From NCBI RefSeq assembly GCF_000241485.1, contig NZ_JH584241.1:3089627-3153626 (forward strand): 64,000 nt of DNA, in the 5' to 3' direction. Both the position numbers and the translations under genes were made by a program. Positions 1-9,373 of the stretch are shown here, piece after piece (position 1 is the first letter of the stretch; each line of letters opens with the position of its first letter). The stretch is from Sphingomonas sp. PAMC 26605 (lineage in GTDB: Bacteria; Pseudomonadota; Alphaproteobacteria; Sphingomonadales; Sphingomonadaceae). The notes below the pieces were generated by a model. The model saw only the letters and a list, made by a program, of their open reading frames with translations. It made no database searches and was not told where the DNA came from.

Positions 1-1193
1 ACGCCTGCGGTGACGCCCGACATCACTGCCTCGATCAGCGCGCGGCGGCTCTCGAGCGCGCTGTTCTGCGCCTGAAGCCGGCTGGTCATGCCGTTGAACG
101 CGTTGGCGAGCGTCCCGACCTCGTCGTCGGTGGTCGGCGTCGGCACGCGCGCGCCGAGATCGCCCGCGGCGACGCGGTGCGCGGCGGCGACGAGTTCGCC
201 GACGGGTCGGACAAGCCGATCGGCGACGGCGAGCGCGATCCACACCGCGATCGCGACGATCAACAGCGAGATCGCGAGCAAGGCAGCGTTGAACTTGAGC
301 TGCAGCGAGCGGGCCTTGACGAGCAGGTCGCGATAGGTTGCAAGGACCTGGGTGCTGCGCCGCGACTGTTCCTCCATCACCTTGACGTCGGAGATCGCGA
401 CGCTGAGGAAATAGCGGTCGGCGGTCCCGGGGATCGCGGTCAGCGTCTCGATGCGATTGCCCTTGACGGTCGTCACGCTCGGCGCGCCGCCGCGCACGCG
501 GTCGAGATCGGTCGCGGTGATTTCGTTGCGGAGGTCGAGCTTGTCGGGATTGATCGCATGCAGCAGCTGGATGTCGTTTCCCGGGCTCGCGGCGAAAATG
601 AACCCGTCGGACAGGCTGCGGAAATAGATCTGGTAGAAAAAGATGTTCTCGAACGCGGGCGACCCCGATTTGAATTCGGGCAGGCCGCCAATGTCCTGCG
701 CAGCGATCACCGTCGCCTGCTGCCAACGCTTAAGCATCTGCTGGTAGGAGGTCGAGGCGACGCCCGTCGCGTTCTCGATCATGTCGCGCGCCTGGTCGGA
801 ATACCAGAACTGCACGCCGTACTGGAACAGTAACGACGCGAAGATCACGACGAGCAGCGTCGGCACCGCGGCGATCATCGAAAAGATCGCGACCAGCCGG
901 ACGTGCAGCCGTCCGCGCCCGCCGATCGGCGAACGCGCCGCGCGGCGCATCGCGACACGGCGTCCGAGCAAGACGAGCAGGGCGACGCCGGGCAGCAGGT
1001 TCGAGACGAGCAGCAACGCGACCACGCCCGGGCTGAGCAGGCTCTGCGAGACGGCGCCGCTCGCGATCACGAAATAGCTCGCGACCGCAATCGCGACCGC
1101 GATGCCGACGACCGAAAGCTCGAGCGCAGGCGTCACGCCGATCCACGACCGCGGCGCGGCGAAGGGAACAGAAGAGGCCGAAGCATCGCTCAT
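1..1193 (-). CDS. ntrY: NtrY-type sensor histidine kinase, N-terminal part (cut by window edge)
   Basis: Membrane sensor kinase of the NtrY family. Only about the first 397 residues are present; the kinase core lies beyond the left edge. The minus strand reads from ATG at 1193. It shows three hydrophobic segments (about residues 22-46, 57-79 and 98-126), an extracytoplasmic stretch of about 170 residues, a fourth membrane helix near 300-322, then a HAMP linker containing RLVRPVGELVAAAHRVAAGD. The visible part ends in LESRRALIEAVMSGVTAG, the usual entry to the PAS region of NtrY. It follows ntrC by 93 bp on the same strand. Family knowledge: it phosphorylates NtrX and contributes to nitrogen and redox signalling. 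ntrX is expected just left of the window. Family call is firm. Confidence 0.9.
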   Translation of the reverse strand, partial: MSDASASSVPFAAPRSWIGVTPALELSVVGIAVAIAVASYFVIASGAVSQSLLSPGVVALLLVSNLLPGVALLVLLGRRVAMRRAARSPIGGRGRLHVRLVAIFSMIAAVPTLLVVIFASLLFQYGVQFWYSDQARDMIENATGVASTSYQQMLKRWQQATVIAAQDIGGLPEFKSGSPAFENIFFYQIYFRSLSDGFIFAASPGNDIQLLHAINPDKLDLRNEITATDLDRVRGGAPSVTTVKGNRIETLTAIPGTADRYFLSVAISDVKVMEEQSRRSTQVLATYRDLLVKARSLQLKFNAALLAISLLIVAIAVWIALAVADRLVRPVGELVAAAHRVAAGDLGARVPTPTTDDEVGTLANAFNGMTSRLQAQNSALESRRALIEAVMSGVTAG

Positions 1194-1206
1194 CGTGACA
1201 TTGCTA

Positions 1207-1220
1207 CAACGCCAGCGTTG
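1207..1220. other. Short perfect palindrome upstream of ntrY
   Basis: CAACGC-CA-GCGTTG lies 14 bp before the ntrY start codon, in the 93-bp gap between ntrC and ntrY. It could be an operator half-pair or a small 5'-leader hairpin. Nothing further supports a role. Confidence 0.25.
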
Positions 1221-1286
1221 CAAGGAAAACACACAAATCGGGTTTCTGTCGCAGTTCCGTACCGATCGGGCGTCCGGGCGCGTCGT

Positions 1287-2705
1287 TCAGGGATCGATCC
1301 CCAGCAGATCGAGCCGCTTTCGCAGCGTGTTGCGGTTGATCCCGAGCGCCCGCGCCGTGCGCAACTGATTTTGCCCGTGCCGTGCGAGCAGCGCCTCGAT
1401 CAGCGGGCGTTCGACCTCGGCGATGATCCGGTCGTAGAGCGTCCCGTCGTCGAGCGCCGCCGGCTCCTCGATCGCGAGTCGCTCGATGCGCGCGCGAATC
1501 GCGGCGTCGATTCCCGCATCGCCGGGCGTAGCGACCGACGGCATCGCGCTGCCGAGCATTGCGCGGATCTCGCCGGCATCGATCCGCTCGTCGCGCGCGA
1601 GCACGGCGATGCGGCGCATCATGTTCTCGAGCTCGCGGACGTTGCCCGGCCAGTCATAGGCTTCGAGCACCGCGATCGCATCCATATCGAGCTGCTTGCG
1701 CGGCAGCCCGTCCTCGGCGGCGCGGTCGAGGAAGTGGCGCGCGAGCAGGGCGATGTCCTGCCGTCTGGCGCGCAGCGCCGGGAGCGTCACCGGCACGACG
1801 TTGAGGCGGTAGAACAGATCCTCGCGGAACTGCCCCGTCGCGACGAGCTGACCAAGCTCGCGATTGGTCGCCGCGACGATGCGGACGTCGGCGCGAATCG
1901 TCCGTGCGCCGCCGACCGTGGTGAACTCGCCCGATTGCAGGACGCGGAGCAGCCGCGTCTGCGCCTCCATCGGCATGTCGCCGATTTCATCGAGGAACAG
2001 CGTGCCGCCAGCCGCCTGCTCGAACCGCCCCGCCGATCGCGCCTGCGCGCCGGTGAAGGCGCCGCGTTCATGCCCGAACAGCTCGGCCTCGATCAGTTCG
2101 CGCGGGATCGCCGCCATGTTGAGTGCGAGGAAGGGCGAACGGCGGCGCGGCCCGAGATCGTGGATCGCACGCGCGACCAATTCCTTGCCGGTGCCCGATT
2201 CGCCCGAGACGAGCACGGTCAAATCGTTCGACACGACGCGCGCGATGATGCGGTAGACGTCCTGCATCGCGGGCGAACGCCCGATCAGCGGCAGCGCGCG
2301 ATCCTCCGCCTCGATCGGCTCGGCCTCGCCCCCCGAGCCGCGTGCCAGCGCGCTTTGGACGGTGCGCGAGAGCGCATCGAGATCGAACGGCTTGGGCAGA
2401 TAATCGAATGCACCGACCTCGGTCGAGCGCACCGCCGTCGTCAGCGTGTTCTGCGCCGACAGCACAATGACGGGAAGTCCCGGATGCGCGCGCACGACGC
2501 GGTCGACCAGATCAAGCCCGTTGCCGTCGGGCAGCTTGACGTCGCTGATCAGCACGTCGGGCAAAGCCGTGGCGAGCTGCACTTCGGCCTCGGCGATCGT
2601 CGCGGCGGTCAGCACGCGGTGCCCGTCGCGCTTGAGCGCCTGGCCGACGACGGTGCGGATCGCTGCGTCGTCGTCGAGCACGAGGATGCGGCCGGTGCGC
2701 GTCAT
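1287..2705 (-). CDS. ntrC: Nitrogen regulation response regulator NtrC (sigma-54 activator)
   Basis: 472-residue enhancer-binding response regulator. The receiver domain (about 5-120) has the acidic pocket D11-D13 and the phospho-acceptor D55 in LISDVKLPDG. The central AAA+ domain (about 145-375) has Walker A GESGTGKE, an intact sigma-54 contact loop GAFTGA, Walker B GGTLFLDEIGDM and the arginine-finger region. A Fis-type helix-turn-helix sits at the C-terminus (NQLRTARALGINRNTLRKRL). The ATG overlaps the ntrB stop as ATGA, so translation is probably coupled. NtrB is the expected phosphodonor. The preserved GAFTGA loop separates it from NtrX-like proteins that have lost sigma-54 contact. Length and domains are normal. 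Confidence 0.96.
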   Translation of the reverse strand: MTRTGRILVLDDDAAIRTVVGQALKRDGHRVLTAATIAEAEVQLATALPDVLISDVKLPDGNGLDLVDRVVRAHPGLPVIVLSAQNTLTTAVRSTEVGAFDYLPKPFDLDALSRTVQSALARGSGGEAEPIEAEDRALPLIGRSPAMQDVYRIIARVVSNDLTVLVSGESGTGKELVARAIHDLGPRRRSPFLALNMAAIPRELIEAELFGHERGAFTGAQARSAGRFEQAAGGTLFLDEIGDMPMEAQTRLLRVLQSGEFTTVGGARTIRADVRIVAATNRELGQLVATGQFREDLFYRLNVVPVTLPALRARRQDIALLARHFLDRAAEDGLPRKQLDMDAIAVLEAYDWPGNVRELENMMRRIAVLARDERIDAGEIRAMLGSAMPSVATPGDAGIDAAIRARIERLAIEEPAALDDGTLYDRIIAEVERPLIEALLARHGQNQLRTARALGINRNTLRKRLDLLGIDP

Positions 2706-3763
2706 GAATCGCCTCGCGGGAGGAGGATGCGAAAGACGGTCATCGGCGGCGCGCCCTCGCGCGCGAACTGTATGATCCCGCCCATGTCGCGCACCAGCTT
2801 GTCGACCAAAGCGAGGCCGAGCCCCTGCCCTTCGGGCTTGCCCGAGATGAACGGGTCGAACAGATGCTCGGCTATGTCCGCGGGCGGGCCCGGGCCATTG
2901 TCGATCACGCAGATTTCGATCGGCAGCGGGCGGCGCGGTTTGCCCGGCGCGGGCGCGACCGCCATGCCGTGGCGATAGGCGGTGGCGAGCGTGATCCGCG
3001 CATCGGCCTGCTCCTGCGTCGCCTCGCTCGCGTTCTTCAGCAGGTTGAGCACGACCTGGAGCGTCGCATCGCGGTCGATCTGGACGCTCGGTAAGGACGG
3101 GTCGAAGCGCTCCTCGATCGTCACATGCTGCGCGAAGCCGGCGAGCGCGACGCGACGCGCGTGGCCGAGCAAGGGATAGATGTTCTCGGGCGCGAGCTTG
3201 AGCGGCCGGGTGTCGGTAAAGTCCTGCATCCGGTCGATCAGCGCGGCGATGCGATCGACCTCGGTGGTGATCAGCGTGGTGAGTTCTTCGGCGCCCTTCC
3301 CCTTCGACAGCAATTGCGCCGCGCCGCGAATCCCCGAGAGCGGGTTCTTGATCTCGTGCGCGAGCATCGCCGCCGCACCGATCGCGGCGCGCGCCGCCGC
3401 CGCCCGGTCGGCGCTGTGGCCCATTCTGCGCGACGTGGCGGCATGATGCAGCGTGATCGTGTGCCAGCCGGGGTGATCCGCGACTCGCGTCTCGATATAA
3501 TCGACGCGGATCTTGCCGCCGCGCTTGAGCGCGATCTCGGTGTCGAACGCGGCGAGCCCGTGATTGTCGCGGGCGTTGGGCTGGCTCGGCGGGGTCATCA
3601 CCGAGACGAGTGGATGACCGAGCATCGCGCGCTCGGACAGATTGAGCAGCGTTTCGCATTCGGCATTGGCGAAGACGATGCACCCCGCATCATCGACGAC
3701 GAGCACCGCAACCGGGAGCGCTGCGAACAGCTCGGCGAAATCGGGGCCCCCGATCGCCTTCAC
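2702..3763 (-). CDS. ntrB: Nitrogen regulation sensor kinase NtrB
   Basis: 353-residue soluble PAS plus histidine-kinase protein that phosphorylates or dephosphorylates NtrC under PII control (family knowledge). An N-terminal PAS segment ([20 protein letters not shown]) is followed by the H-box [20 protein letters not shown] with the phosphorylated His, the N-box [13 protein letters not shown], the G1 box DNGPGPP and the G2 box GQGLGLALV. No membrane helix is seen. The start is GTG at 3763, overlapping the dusB stop as GTGA. The stop overlaps the ntrC start, giving a tightly coupled dusB-ntrB-ntrC unit. Confidence 0.95.
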   Translation of the reverse strand: MKAIGGPDFAELFAALPVAVLVVDDAGCIVFANAECETLLNLSERAMLGHPLVSVMTPPSQPNARDNHGLAAFDTEIALKRGGKIRVDYIETRVADHPGWHTITLHHAATSRRMGHSADRAAAARAAIGAAAMLAHEIKNPLSGIRGAAQLLSKGKGAEELTTLITTEVDRIAALIDRMQDFTDTRPLKLAPENIYPLLGHARRVALAGFAQHVTIEERFDPSLPSVQIDRDATLQVVLNLLKNASEATQEQADARITLATAYRHGMAVAPAPGKPRRPLPIEICVIDNGPGPPADIAEHLFDPFISGKPEGQGLGLALVDKLVRDMGGIIQFAREGAPPMTVFRILLPRGDS

Positions 3764-4761
3764 GCGGCGGCGCGGCTGCACCAGGGGGCGTAGAACTCGG
3801 CGAGCATCGCCTGCACGACCTTGGGATCGGGGATCTGGTTGACCTTGTTGCGGAACTCGGCCGAGCCGTGGAGCCCGCGCGTGTACCAGCCGATATGCTT
3901 GCGCGCCATGTTGACGCCGGTTTCGTTGCCGTAATGGCTGAGCATCGCTTCGTAATGTTCGGCGATCACGCCATATTGTTCTTCGATAGAAGGATCGGGC
4001 ACGCGTCGGCCGGTGGCGAACCATTCCATCACCTGGCCGAGCAACCACGGACGACCATAAGCGCCGCGGCCGATCATGATGCCGTCGGCGCCAGACTGAT
4101 CGAGCGCCGTCTCGGCGTCCTCGATCGAAGTGATGTCGCCATTGGCGATCACCGGGATGCTGACCGCGTCCTTGACCGAGCGGATGAACGCCCAGTCGGC
4201 ATTGCCCTTGTACATCTGGTTGCGCGTGCGGCCGTGGACGGTGACGAGCTTGACGCCGAGGTCCTGCGCGATCTGCGCGAGTTGCGGCGCGTTGAGGCAC
4301 GCATGGTCCCACCCCATCCGCATCTTCAGCGTGACGGGCACGCTGACCGCGTCGACCACGCCCTTGATGATCGCGCCTGCAGTGTCGAGATCGCGCATCA
4401 GCGCCGAGCCGGCGTCGCCATTGGTGACCTTGCGCACCGGGCAGCCCATGTTGATGTCAATGATCGCCGCGCCGCGATCCTCGCTGAGCTTGGCCGCCTC
4501 GCCCATTTCGTACGGCGTGCAGCCGACGAGCTGCATCGACACAGGATTCTCGATCGGCGCCCAGGCGGCCTTTTGCAGCGACTGGCGCGTTTCGCGGATC
4601 GCGGCCTGGCTCGCGACCATCTCGGTGACGTTGAGGCCCGAGCCGTAGCGCCGCACCAGCGTGCGGAACGGCATGTCGGAGACGCCGGTCATCGGCGCGA
4701 GGATCACCGGCGAGGCGATCGTCACGGGGCCGATCTGGAGCGGAGCGAGGCGGGAAGTCAC
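3760..4761 (-). CDS. dusB: tRNA-dihydrouridine synthase B (NifR3 type)
   Basis: 333-residue FMN-dependent enzyme that reduces uridine to dihydrouridine in the tRNA D-loop. The N-terminal TIM barrel begins with [14 protein letters not shown]. The catalytic cysteine is C107 in [25 protein letters not shown] and the FMN-phosphate region [16 protein letters not shown] are intact. It heads the ntr operon, the classic nifR3-ntrBC arrangement. The 111-bp gap to divergent ispDF should contain the promoters of both units. Confidence 0.95.
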   Translation of the reverse strand: MTSRLAPLQIGPVTIASPVILAPMTGVSDMPFRTLVRRYGSGLNVTEMVASQAAIRETRQSLQKAAWAPIENPVSMQLVGCTPYEMGEAAKLSEDRGAAIIDINMGCPVRKVTNGDAGSALMRDLDTAGAIIKGVVDAVSVPVTLKMRMGWDHACLNAPQLAQIAQDLGVKLVTVHGRTRNQMYKGNADWAFIRSVKDAVSIPVIANGDITSIEDAETALDQSGADGIMIGRGAYGRPWLLGQVMEWFATGRRVPDPSIEEQYGVIAEHYEAMLSHYGNETGVNMARKHIGWYTRGLHGSAEFRNKVNQIPDPKVVQAMLAEFYAPWCSRAAA

Positions 4762-4872
4762 GGGGATAGGTCTGCCTGAAAAACGGGCAGCCTATAGGGG
4801 AAAGCGGGTGGAGCGGCAAGCATGCGTGGCTGGGCTGGCGGGGCGTGCGCGGTTGGGCTAGGCGCTCATCGC

Positions 4873-6120
4873 ATGAACACCCCTAGCACCGCTGCGTTGA
4901 TCGTCGCCGCCGGCACTGGCGTCCGCTCGGGCAGCAAGATCCCCAAGCAATATGCGCCGCTCGGCGGCAAGGCCGTGCTGGCCTATTCCTATGCCGCGCT
5001 GGCGGCGCATCCGGCGATCGAGCGCGTGATCGTGGTGATTGGGGCGGGGCAGGAAGCAGCGTTGCGCGAGGCGGTGGGTGAGGTCGAGTTTGTGATCGGC
5101 GGAGCAAGCCGACGGCTATCGGTGCTGGCTGGGTTGGAGGCGCTTGATCGTCGCCCCGGCGGAGGCCGGAGCCGCCTCGTTCCCGCGGACGACGCGAGCA
5201 ACGCAGCGGCCCCGGCCTCCGCCGGGGCGACGGGCGAGGTCGAGCGCGTGCTGATCCACGACGCTGCCCGGCCGTTCCTCAGCGCCGCCGTCATCAACCG
5301 GCTGCTCGGCGCGCTCGGCGACCATGACGGCGCGGTCCCCGCCCTCCCCGTCGCCGACACGCTCGCCAAGGGTGAAGCCGCGCTGGGCGAAACCGTGCCG
5401 CGCGACTCGCTCCACCGCATCCAGACGCCGCAAGCCTTCCTCTTTCCCACCGCCCTCGCCGCGCATCGCGGCTGGCCAGATGACGGATCGGGCGACGAAC
5501 CGACCGACGACGCGCAGATGGTGCGCGCCGCCGGCGGCAGCGTCGCGCTGGTCGCAGGAGACCCCATGCTCGAGAAAATCACCCACCCCGCAGATTTCGC
5601 CGCCGCCGAGGACCGCCTCGCCACGACGCTGCGCACGCGCATGGCGACCGGCTTCGACGTCCACCGGCTCGAAGTCGGCGAGGAACTCTGGCTTGGCGGC
5701 GTCAAGATCCCGCACGACAAGGGTCTGTCGGGGCATAGCGACGCCGATGTCGCGCTCCACGCGATCACCGATGCGCTGCTCGGCACGATCGCCGCGGGGG
5801 ATATCGGTACGCACTTCCCGCCGAGCGACCCGCAATGGCGCGGCGCCGACTCGGCGCAGTTCCTTCAGCACGCCGCCTCGCTGATCACCGATCGCGGCGG
5901 GATCATCGATTTCGTCGACCTTACCTTGATGTGCGAGGAGCCTAAGATCGGCCCGCACCGCGCCGCGATGCGCGACCGCATCGCAGAGCTCTTGCAGCTC
6001 GACGCGGATCAGGTCAGCATCAAGGCGACGACGACCGAGAAGCTCGGCTTCACCGGGCGCGGCGAAGGCATTGCCGCGCAGGCGGCGGCGACGGTGCGGG
6101 TTCCGGGGAGCAAGCGATGA
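4873..6120 (+). CDS. ispDF: Bifunctional IspD/IspF enzyme of the MEP isoprenoid pathway, with repeat-derived insert
   Basis: 415-residue fusion. The N-terminal IspD domain makes CDP-methylerythritol; the CTP-binding loop is AAGTGVRSGSKIPKQY (about 12-27). The C-terminal IspF domain (from about 257) makes the 2,4-cyclodiphosphate, with metal-binding DVHRL and GHSDADVALHA. The fusion is typical of alphaproteobacteria. Residues about 93-120 are encoded by a GC-rich palindrome (5150-5231) that also occurs outside genes at 31433-31516. They fall between LEAL and VLIHDAARPF, where the family normally has a short loop. The frame stays open. I chose ATG 4873 because the open frame upstream shows no family similarity. 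It overlaps the next gene by ATGA. Confidence 0.95.
   Translation: MNTPSTAALIVAAGTGVRSGSKIPKQYAPLGGKAVLAYSYAALAAHPAIERVIVVIGAGQEAALREAVGEVEFVIGGASRRLSVLAGLEALDRRPGGGRSRLVPADDASNAAAPASAGATGEVERVLIHDAARPFLSAAVINRLLGALGDHDGAVPALPVADTLAKGEAALGETVPRDSLHRIQTPQAFLFPTALAAHRGWPDDGSGDEPTDDAQMVRAAGGSVALVAGDPMLEKITHPADFAAAEDRLATTLRTRMATGFDVHRLEVGEELWLGGVKIPHDKGLSGHSDADVALHAITDALLGTIAAGDIGTHFPPSDPQWRGADSAQFLQHAASLITDRGGIIDFVDLTLMCEEPKIGPHRAAMRDRIAELLQLDADQVSIKATTTEKLGFTGRGEGIAAQAAATVRVPGSKR
5150..5231. repeat. Palindromic repeat (family A) in frame inside ispDF
   Basis: Two 26-nt arms, 5150-5175 and 5206-5231, are inverted repeats with one mismatch, separated by 30 nt. The same arms occur at 31433-31458 and 31491-31516. 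Here the element lies wholly inside ispDF. It is read in frame as a proline-, alanine- and glycine-rich segment with no stop. Confidence 0.9.
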
Positions 6121-6638
6121 AGCGGCTGACGACACTCGCGGCATTATGGTTCGGGGCGACCGCGACGGTCGCTGCGTCGGCCGCGCCGACCGACCTGCCG
6201 TGCCTGACCGAGCAGGAGGGGCAATCGCTCGTGCTCGTCGCATTGCCCGACGTGCTCGACTCGGTCGGGAAGGCCTGCGCTTCGGCACTGCCCCCGACCG
6301 CGACGCTTCGCGCCGGTCTGCCGGCACTGGTCGCGCGCTACCGCGTCGATGGCGATGCGGCCTGGACCGCGGCGAAGCCTGCGATCGGCAAGCTGGGAGG
6401 TGACCAGTTCCGCGGGATGGACCCCGACGTGATCCGTCCTCTCGTCGGTACTCTGCTCGGGCCGCTTGTGGTCAAGAACCTCAAGCCCGGCGATTGTCCA
6501 CGGATCGACCGGATCACCGGTTTGCTCGCCCCGCTGCCGGTCGCCAATACCGCGGCGCTCGTGGTGCAGCTGTTCCTGATCGGCAACGAATATTCCAAGA
6601 CGCGCGCGCCTTTCACGATCTGCTCGACCCATGGATAA
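6117..6638 (+). CDS. Small secreted protein of unknown function
   Basis: 173 residues with a clear signal peptide (MKRLTTLAALWFGATATVAA, then SAAP). The mature part has four cysteines (LPCLTEQEG, GKACASALP, PGDCPRID and the C-terminal TICSTHG), suggesting disulfides in the periplasm. I recognise no catalytic motif. Its ATG overlaps the ispDF stop as ATGA and its end overlaps pncC by 8 nt, so it sits in a coupled ispDF-unknown-pncC unit. The function is not known to me. Confidence 0.8.
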   Translation: MKRLTTLAALWFGATATVAASAAPTDLPCLTEQEGQSLVLVALPDVLDSVGKACASALPPTATLRAGLPALVARYRVDGDAAWTAAKPAIGKLGGDQFRGMDPDVIRPLVGTLLGPLVVKNLKPGDCPRIDRITGLLAPLPVANTAALVVQLFLIGNEYSKTRAPFTICSTHG

Positions 6639-7161
6639 GCGCGACACGATCCTCCCGGCCGAACTGGTCGAGGCCGCGCGCAAGGTCGTCGCCGCCAATC
6701 TCGCCGCCGGACGTCGTGTGACGCTGGCCGAAAGCTGCACCGGCGGACTCGTCGCGGCGGCGCTGACCGAAATCCCGGGATCGTCCGAAATGTTCGAGTG
6801 CGGGTACGTCACCTATTCGAACGACGCCAAGCTCGACATGCTCAACGTCAGCGCCGACGTGCTCGAGACCTTCGGTGCGGTGTCGGTGGCGACCGCGTGG
6901 AGCATGGCGCAAGGCGCGCTCGAGGCGAGCGGTGCCGATATCGCGGTCGCCATCACCGGCGTTGCCGGTCCCGGCGGCGGGACCGAGAAGAAACCGGTCG
7001 GCACGGTGGTGTTCGCGCGAGCCGAGCGGGGCGCCGATCCGGGGCATGTCGTCGCCGATCGCAAGGATTTCGGCGACCTTGGCCGCGGTGGCGTGCGGCT
7101 TCAGGCCGCGTTGTGCGCGCTCGAACTGCTGCTCCCGCCTGACGGCGACGGCGACGCATAG
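6631..7161 (+). CDS. pncC: Nicotinamide-nucleotide amidase (CinA C-terminal domain)
   Basis: 176-residue stand-alone CinA C-terminal domain, which deamidates nicotinamide mononucleotide to nicotinate mononucleotide in NAD salvage (family knowledge). Signature stretches are TLAESCTGGLVAAALTEIPG, the GYVTYSNDAK region and AITGVAGPGGGTEKKPVGTV. It lacks the N-terminal molybdopterin-binding half of full CinA, as usual in this lineage. Its last 61 bp overlap the 3' end of the coq10-like gene on the other strand. Confidence 0.93.
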   Translation: MDKRDTILPAELVEAARKVVAANLAAGRRVTLAESCTGGLVAAALTEIPGSSEMFECGYVTYSNDAKLDMLNVSADVLETFGAVSVATAWSMAQGALEASGADIAVAITGVAGPGGGTEKKPVGTVVFARAERGADPGHVVADRKDFGDLGRGGVRLQAALCALELLLPPDGDGDA

Positions 7162-7580
7162 AGCACGGCTGCGCGCTCCTCGAACGCGCCGATCATCTTT
7201 CGCAATGCGGCGCCGAACACCTGCCCGGCGAGCATCTCGAACACGCGGTTCTTGAACGCGAAGTCGACCGTGAAATCGACCGCGCAGCCCGTCCCGTCGG
7301 GGCGGAACACCCAGTCGTTGCGCAGATATTTGAGCGGCCCGTCGAGATATTCGACATGGATCCGGTTGGGGCGTTCCTTGTCGACCTTTGAGGTGAAGGT
7401 CTCGCGCAGCCCCTTGAAGCCGACGATCATGTCGGCGGTGAGTTCGGTCGCGCTGTTCGAGCGGATGCGGATCGCCGAGACCCAGGGCAAGAATTCGGCA
7501 TAGCGGCCGACATCGGCGACCAGGTCGAACATCTGCTCTGGGGTGTAGGGCAAGCGGCGTGTTTCGGAGTGGCGGGGCAT
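7101..7580 (-). CDS. COQ10/RatA-family START-domain protein
   Basis: 159-residue SRPBCC/START-fold protein of the COQ10-RatA family. Members bind ubiquinone or another hydrophobic ligand and are often annotated as coenzyme Q-binding or type II toxin RatA; I favour the former. Conserved features are YTPEQMFDLVADVGRYAEFLP near the start, then PLKYLRNDWVF and a CAVDFTVDFAFKNRVFEML strand-helix. The last residues (PSPSGGSSSSSAHNAA) are low complexity and are antisense to the end of pncC. They may be a by-product of the 61-bp convergent overlap. Confidence 0.85.
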   Translation of the reverse strand: MPRHSETRRLPYTPEQMFDLVADVGRYAEFLPWVSAIRIRSNSATELTADMIVGFKGLRETFTSKVDKERPNRIHVEYLDGPLKYLRNDWVFRPDGTGCAVDFTVDFAFKNRVFEMLAGQVFGAALRKMIGAFEERAAVLYASPSPSGGSSSSSAHNAA

Positions 7581-7584
7581 CTAC

Positions 7585-7706
7585 ATCCTCCCCGGCACGG
7601 GGAGGTGGCGGCCGCAGGCCGACGGAGGGCCTCCGCGAGTGTGACGCTCGTGGCACGCCCCCTCCACCATCCTGCGGATGGTCCCCCTCCCCGTTCCGGG
7701 GAGGAT
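7585..7706. repeat. Compound palindromic repeat (family B) between lipA and the coq10-like gene
   Basis: The element is bounded by ATCCTCCCCGGCACGGGGAGG at the left and a near-inverted copy ending at 7706. Inner inverted segments pair a GGTGG-type left side with a CCACC-type right side. It fills the gap between two minus-strand genes and could act as a processing or termination hairpin. Confidence 0.75.
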
Positions 7707-7708
7707 CT

Positions 7709-8632
7709 TCATGCGACCCTCGCCAGCTTCGCCTCGCGCGCTGCCTTCATCTTGGCGAAATCGTCGCCGGCGTGGTAGCTCGACCGCGTCAGCGGCGAGC
7801 TCGCAACGAGCAGGAAGCCCTTCGCGCGCGCGATCGCGGCATAGGCGTCGAACATGGCCGGCGTGACGAAGTCGATCACCTTGGCATGGCGCGGGGTCGG
7901 CTGGAGATATTGCCCCATCGTTAGGAAGTCGATCTCGGCGCTGCGCATGTCGTCCATCACCTGATGGACCTCGAGCCGCTCCTCGCCGAGCCCGAGCATC
8001 ACACCCGACTTGGTGAAGATCCGCGGATCGTGCCGCTTGACGCTCTCGAGCAGCCGCAGCGAGGCGTAATAGCGCGCGCCGGGACGGATCGTCGTGTAGA
8101 GCCGCGGGACGGTCTCGAGATTGTGATTGTAGACGTCGGGCCCCGCCTCGATGATCGACTCGACCGCGGCCTGCGTCTTGTTGCGGAAATCGGGGGTGAG
8201 GATCTCGATCGTCGTGTTCGGCGTAGTGGCGCGGAGCGCCTGGATCACCTTGACGAACTGCGAGGCGCCGCCGTCGGGCAGATCGTCACGATCGACCGAG
8301 GTCACGACGATATGCTGCAGCCCCATCTGCGCCGCCGCATCGGCGACGTTCTGCGGCTCGAGCCTGTCGACTGCGCGCGGCATGCCCGTCTTGACGTTGC
8401 AGAACGCACAGGCGCGCGTGCAGGTATCGCCGAGGATCATCACCGTCGCGTGTTTCTTGCTCCAGCACTCGCCGATATTGGGGCAGGCCGCTTCCTCGCA
8501 CACCGTGGTGAGGCTCTTCGAGCGCATCAGTTCGCGCGTCGCGGCGAAACCGGCCGAGGTCGGCGCCTTGACGCGCAGCCAGTCGGGCTTGCGGTCGCGG
8601 GGCGGGCGGGCGAGCGGGGACATCTCGTTCAT
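7709..8632 (-). CDS. lipA: Lipoyl synthase
   Basis: 307-residue radical-SAM enzyme that inserts two sulfurs into octanoyl groups on lipoyl domains, such as that of PdhC at 62-63 kb. Both iron-sulfur clusters are visible: the auxiliary cluster motif [12 protein letters not shown] and the radical-SAM motif CTRACAFC. The conserved serine ligand region near the end is [16 protein letters not shown]. The start [20 protein letters not shown] gives the usual family length. The upstream 66 bp are shared with the divergent carbonic anhydrase gene. Confidence 0.96.
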   Translation of the reverse strand: MNEMSPLARPPRDRKPDWLRVKAPTSAGFAATRELMRSKSLTTVCEEAACPNIGECWSKKHATVMILGDTCTRACAFCNVKTGMPRAVDRLEPQNVADAAAQMGLQHIVVTSVDRDDLPDGGASQFVKVIQALRATTPNTTIEILTPDFRNKTQAAVESIIEAGPDVYNHNLETVPRLYTTIRPGARYYASLRLLESVKRHDPRIFTKSGVMLGLGEERLEVHQVMDDMRSAEIDFLTMGQYLQPTPRHAKVIDFVTPAMFDAYAAIARAKGFLLVASSPLTRSSYHAGDDFAKMKAAREAKLARVA

Positions 8633-8698
8633 GCTCGTGCAGATAGCGATTGCCGTCGCGGCTTGCCACCCCCTCTTCGCTTCCGGTAAAAGCGCGGC

Positions 8699-9328
8699 AT
8701 GACCGATTTCAGCGATCTCGTCGGCGGCTACCACCGCTTCCGTTCCAGCGATTATATCCGTCAGCACGAACGCTGGGCGGAACTCGCCGAGGGGCAGAGC
8801 CCCAAGGTGATGGTGATCGCCTGCTCGGACAGCCGAGTCGATCCGGCGCAGGTGTTCGACACATCGCCGGGCGAGATCTTCGTCGTGCGCAACGTCGCCA
8901 ATCTGGTGCCGCCATTCGAGCTCGACGGATCGCGCCACGGCGTCTCGGCGGCGCTCGAGTTCGCGGTCAACCAGCTCGAAGTCGGCGAGATCGTCGTGAT
9001 GGGCCACGGATCGTGCGGCGGCGTCAACGCTGCGCTGACGCGCGCGTTCGAGGGCAAGGCGCCGGGCGAAGGCGGCTTCATCGCGCACTGGATCGACATG
9101 CTCGATGCGGCGCGCGACCGGATCGTCGCCGAGCACGGCACCGGCCCGCAGGCGATTCGCGAAATGGAACTCGAGACGGTTCGGGTCAGCCTCGCCAATC
9201 TGCGCAGCTTCCCCAATATTCATGCGGCCGAGGCGGCGGGGCGGTTGCGGCTGCGCGGCGCCTATTTCGCGATTGCCGATGGCGTGCTGCATGTGATGGA
9301 CGAGGGCGGGACCTTCGCGCCGGCGTGA
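8699..9328 (+). CDS. Beta-class carbonic anhydrase
   Basis: 209-residue zinc enzyme interconverting CO2 and bicarbonate in the cytoplasm. Zinc ligands are C42 (in ACSDSRVDP, with the D44-R46 dyad), H103 and C106 (MGHGSCGGV). The length is normal for bacterial beta carbonic anhydrases. It is divergent from lipA and 45 bp upstream of the PepSY-type gene. Confidence 0.95.
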   Translation: MTDFSDLVGGYHRFRSSDYIRQHERWAELAEGQSPKVMVIACSDSRVDPAQVFDTSPGEIFVVRNVANLVPPFELDGSRHGVSAALEFAVNQLEVGEIVVMGHGSCGGVNAALTRAFEGKAPGEGGFIAHWIDMLDAARDRIVAEHGTGPQAIREMELETVRVSLANLRSFPNIHAAEAAGRLRLRGAYFAIADGVLHVMDEGGTFAPA

Positions 9329-9373
9329 CGTCCGCGATTGATCGAGTCGTTACGTTCGCGTAGCCCGAGGATC

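Noticed and set aside
7101..7580. Type II toxin RatA of a RatAB toxin-antitoxin pair
   Set aside because: No RatB-like gene is adjacent, and the sequence fits the general COQ10/START group equally well.
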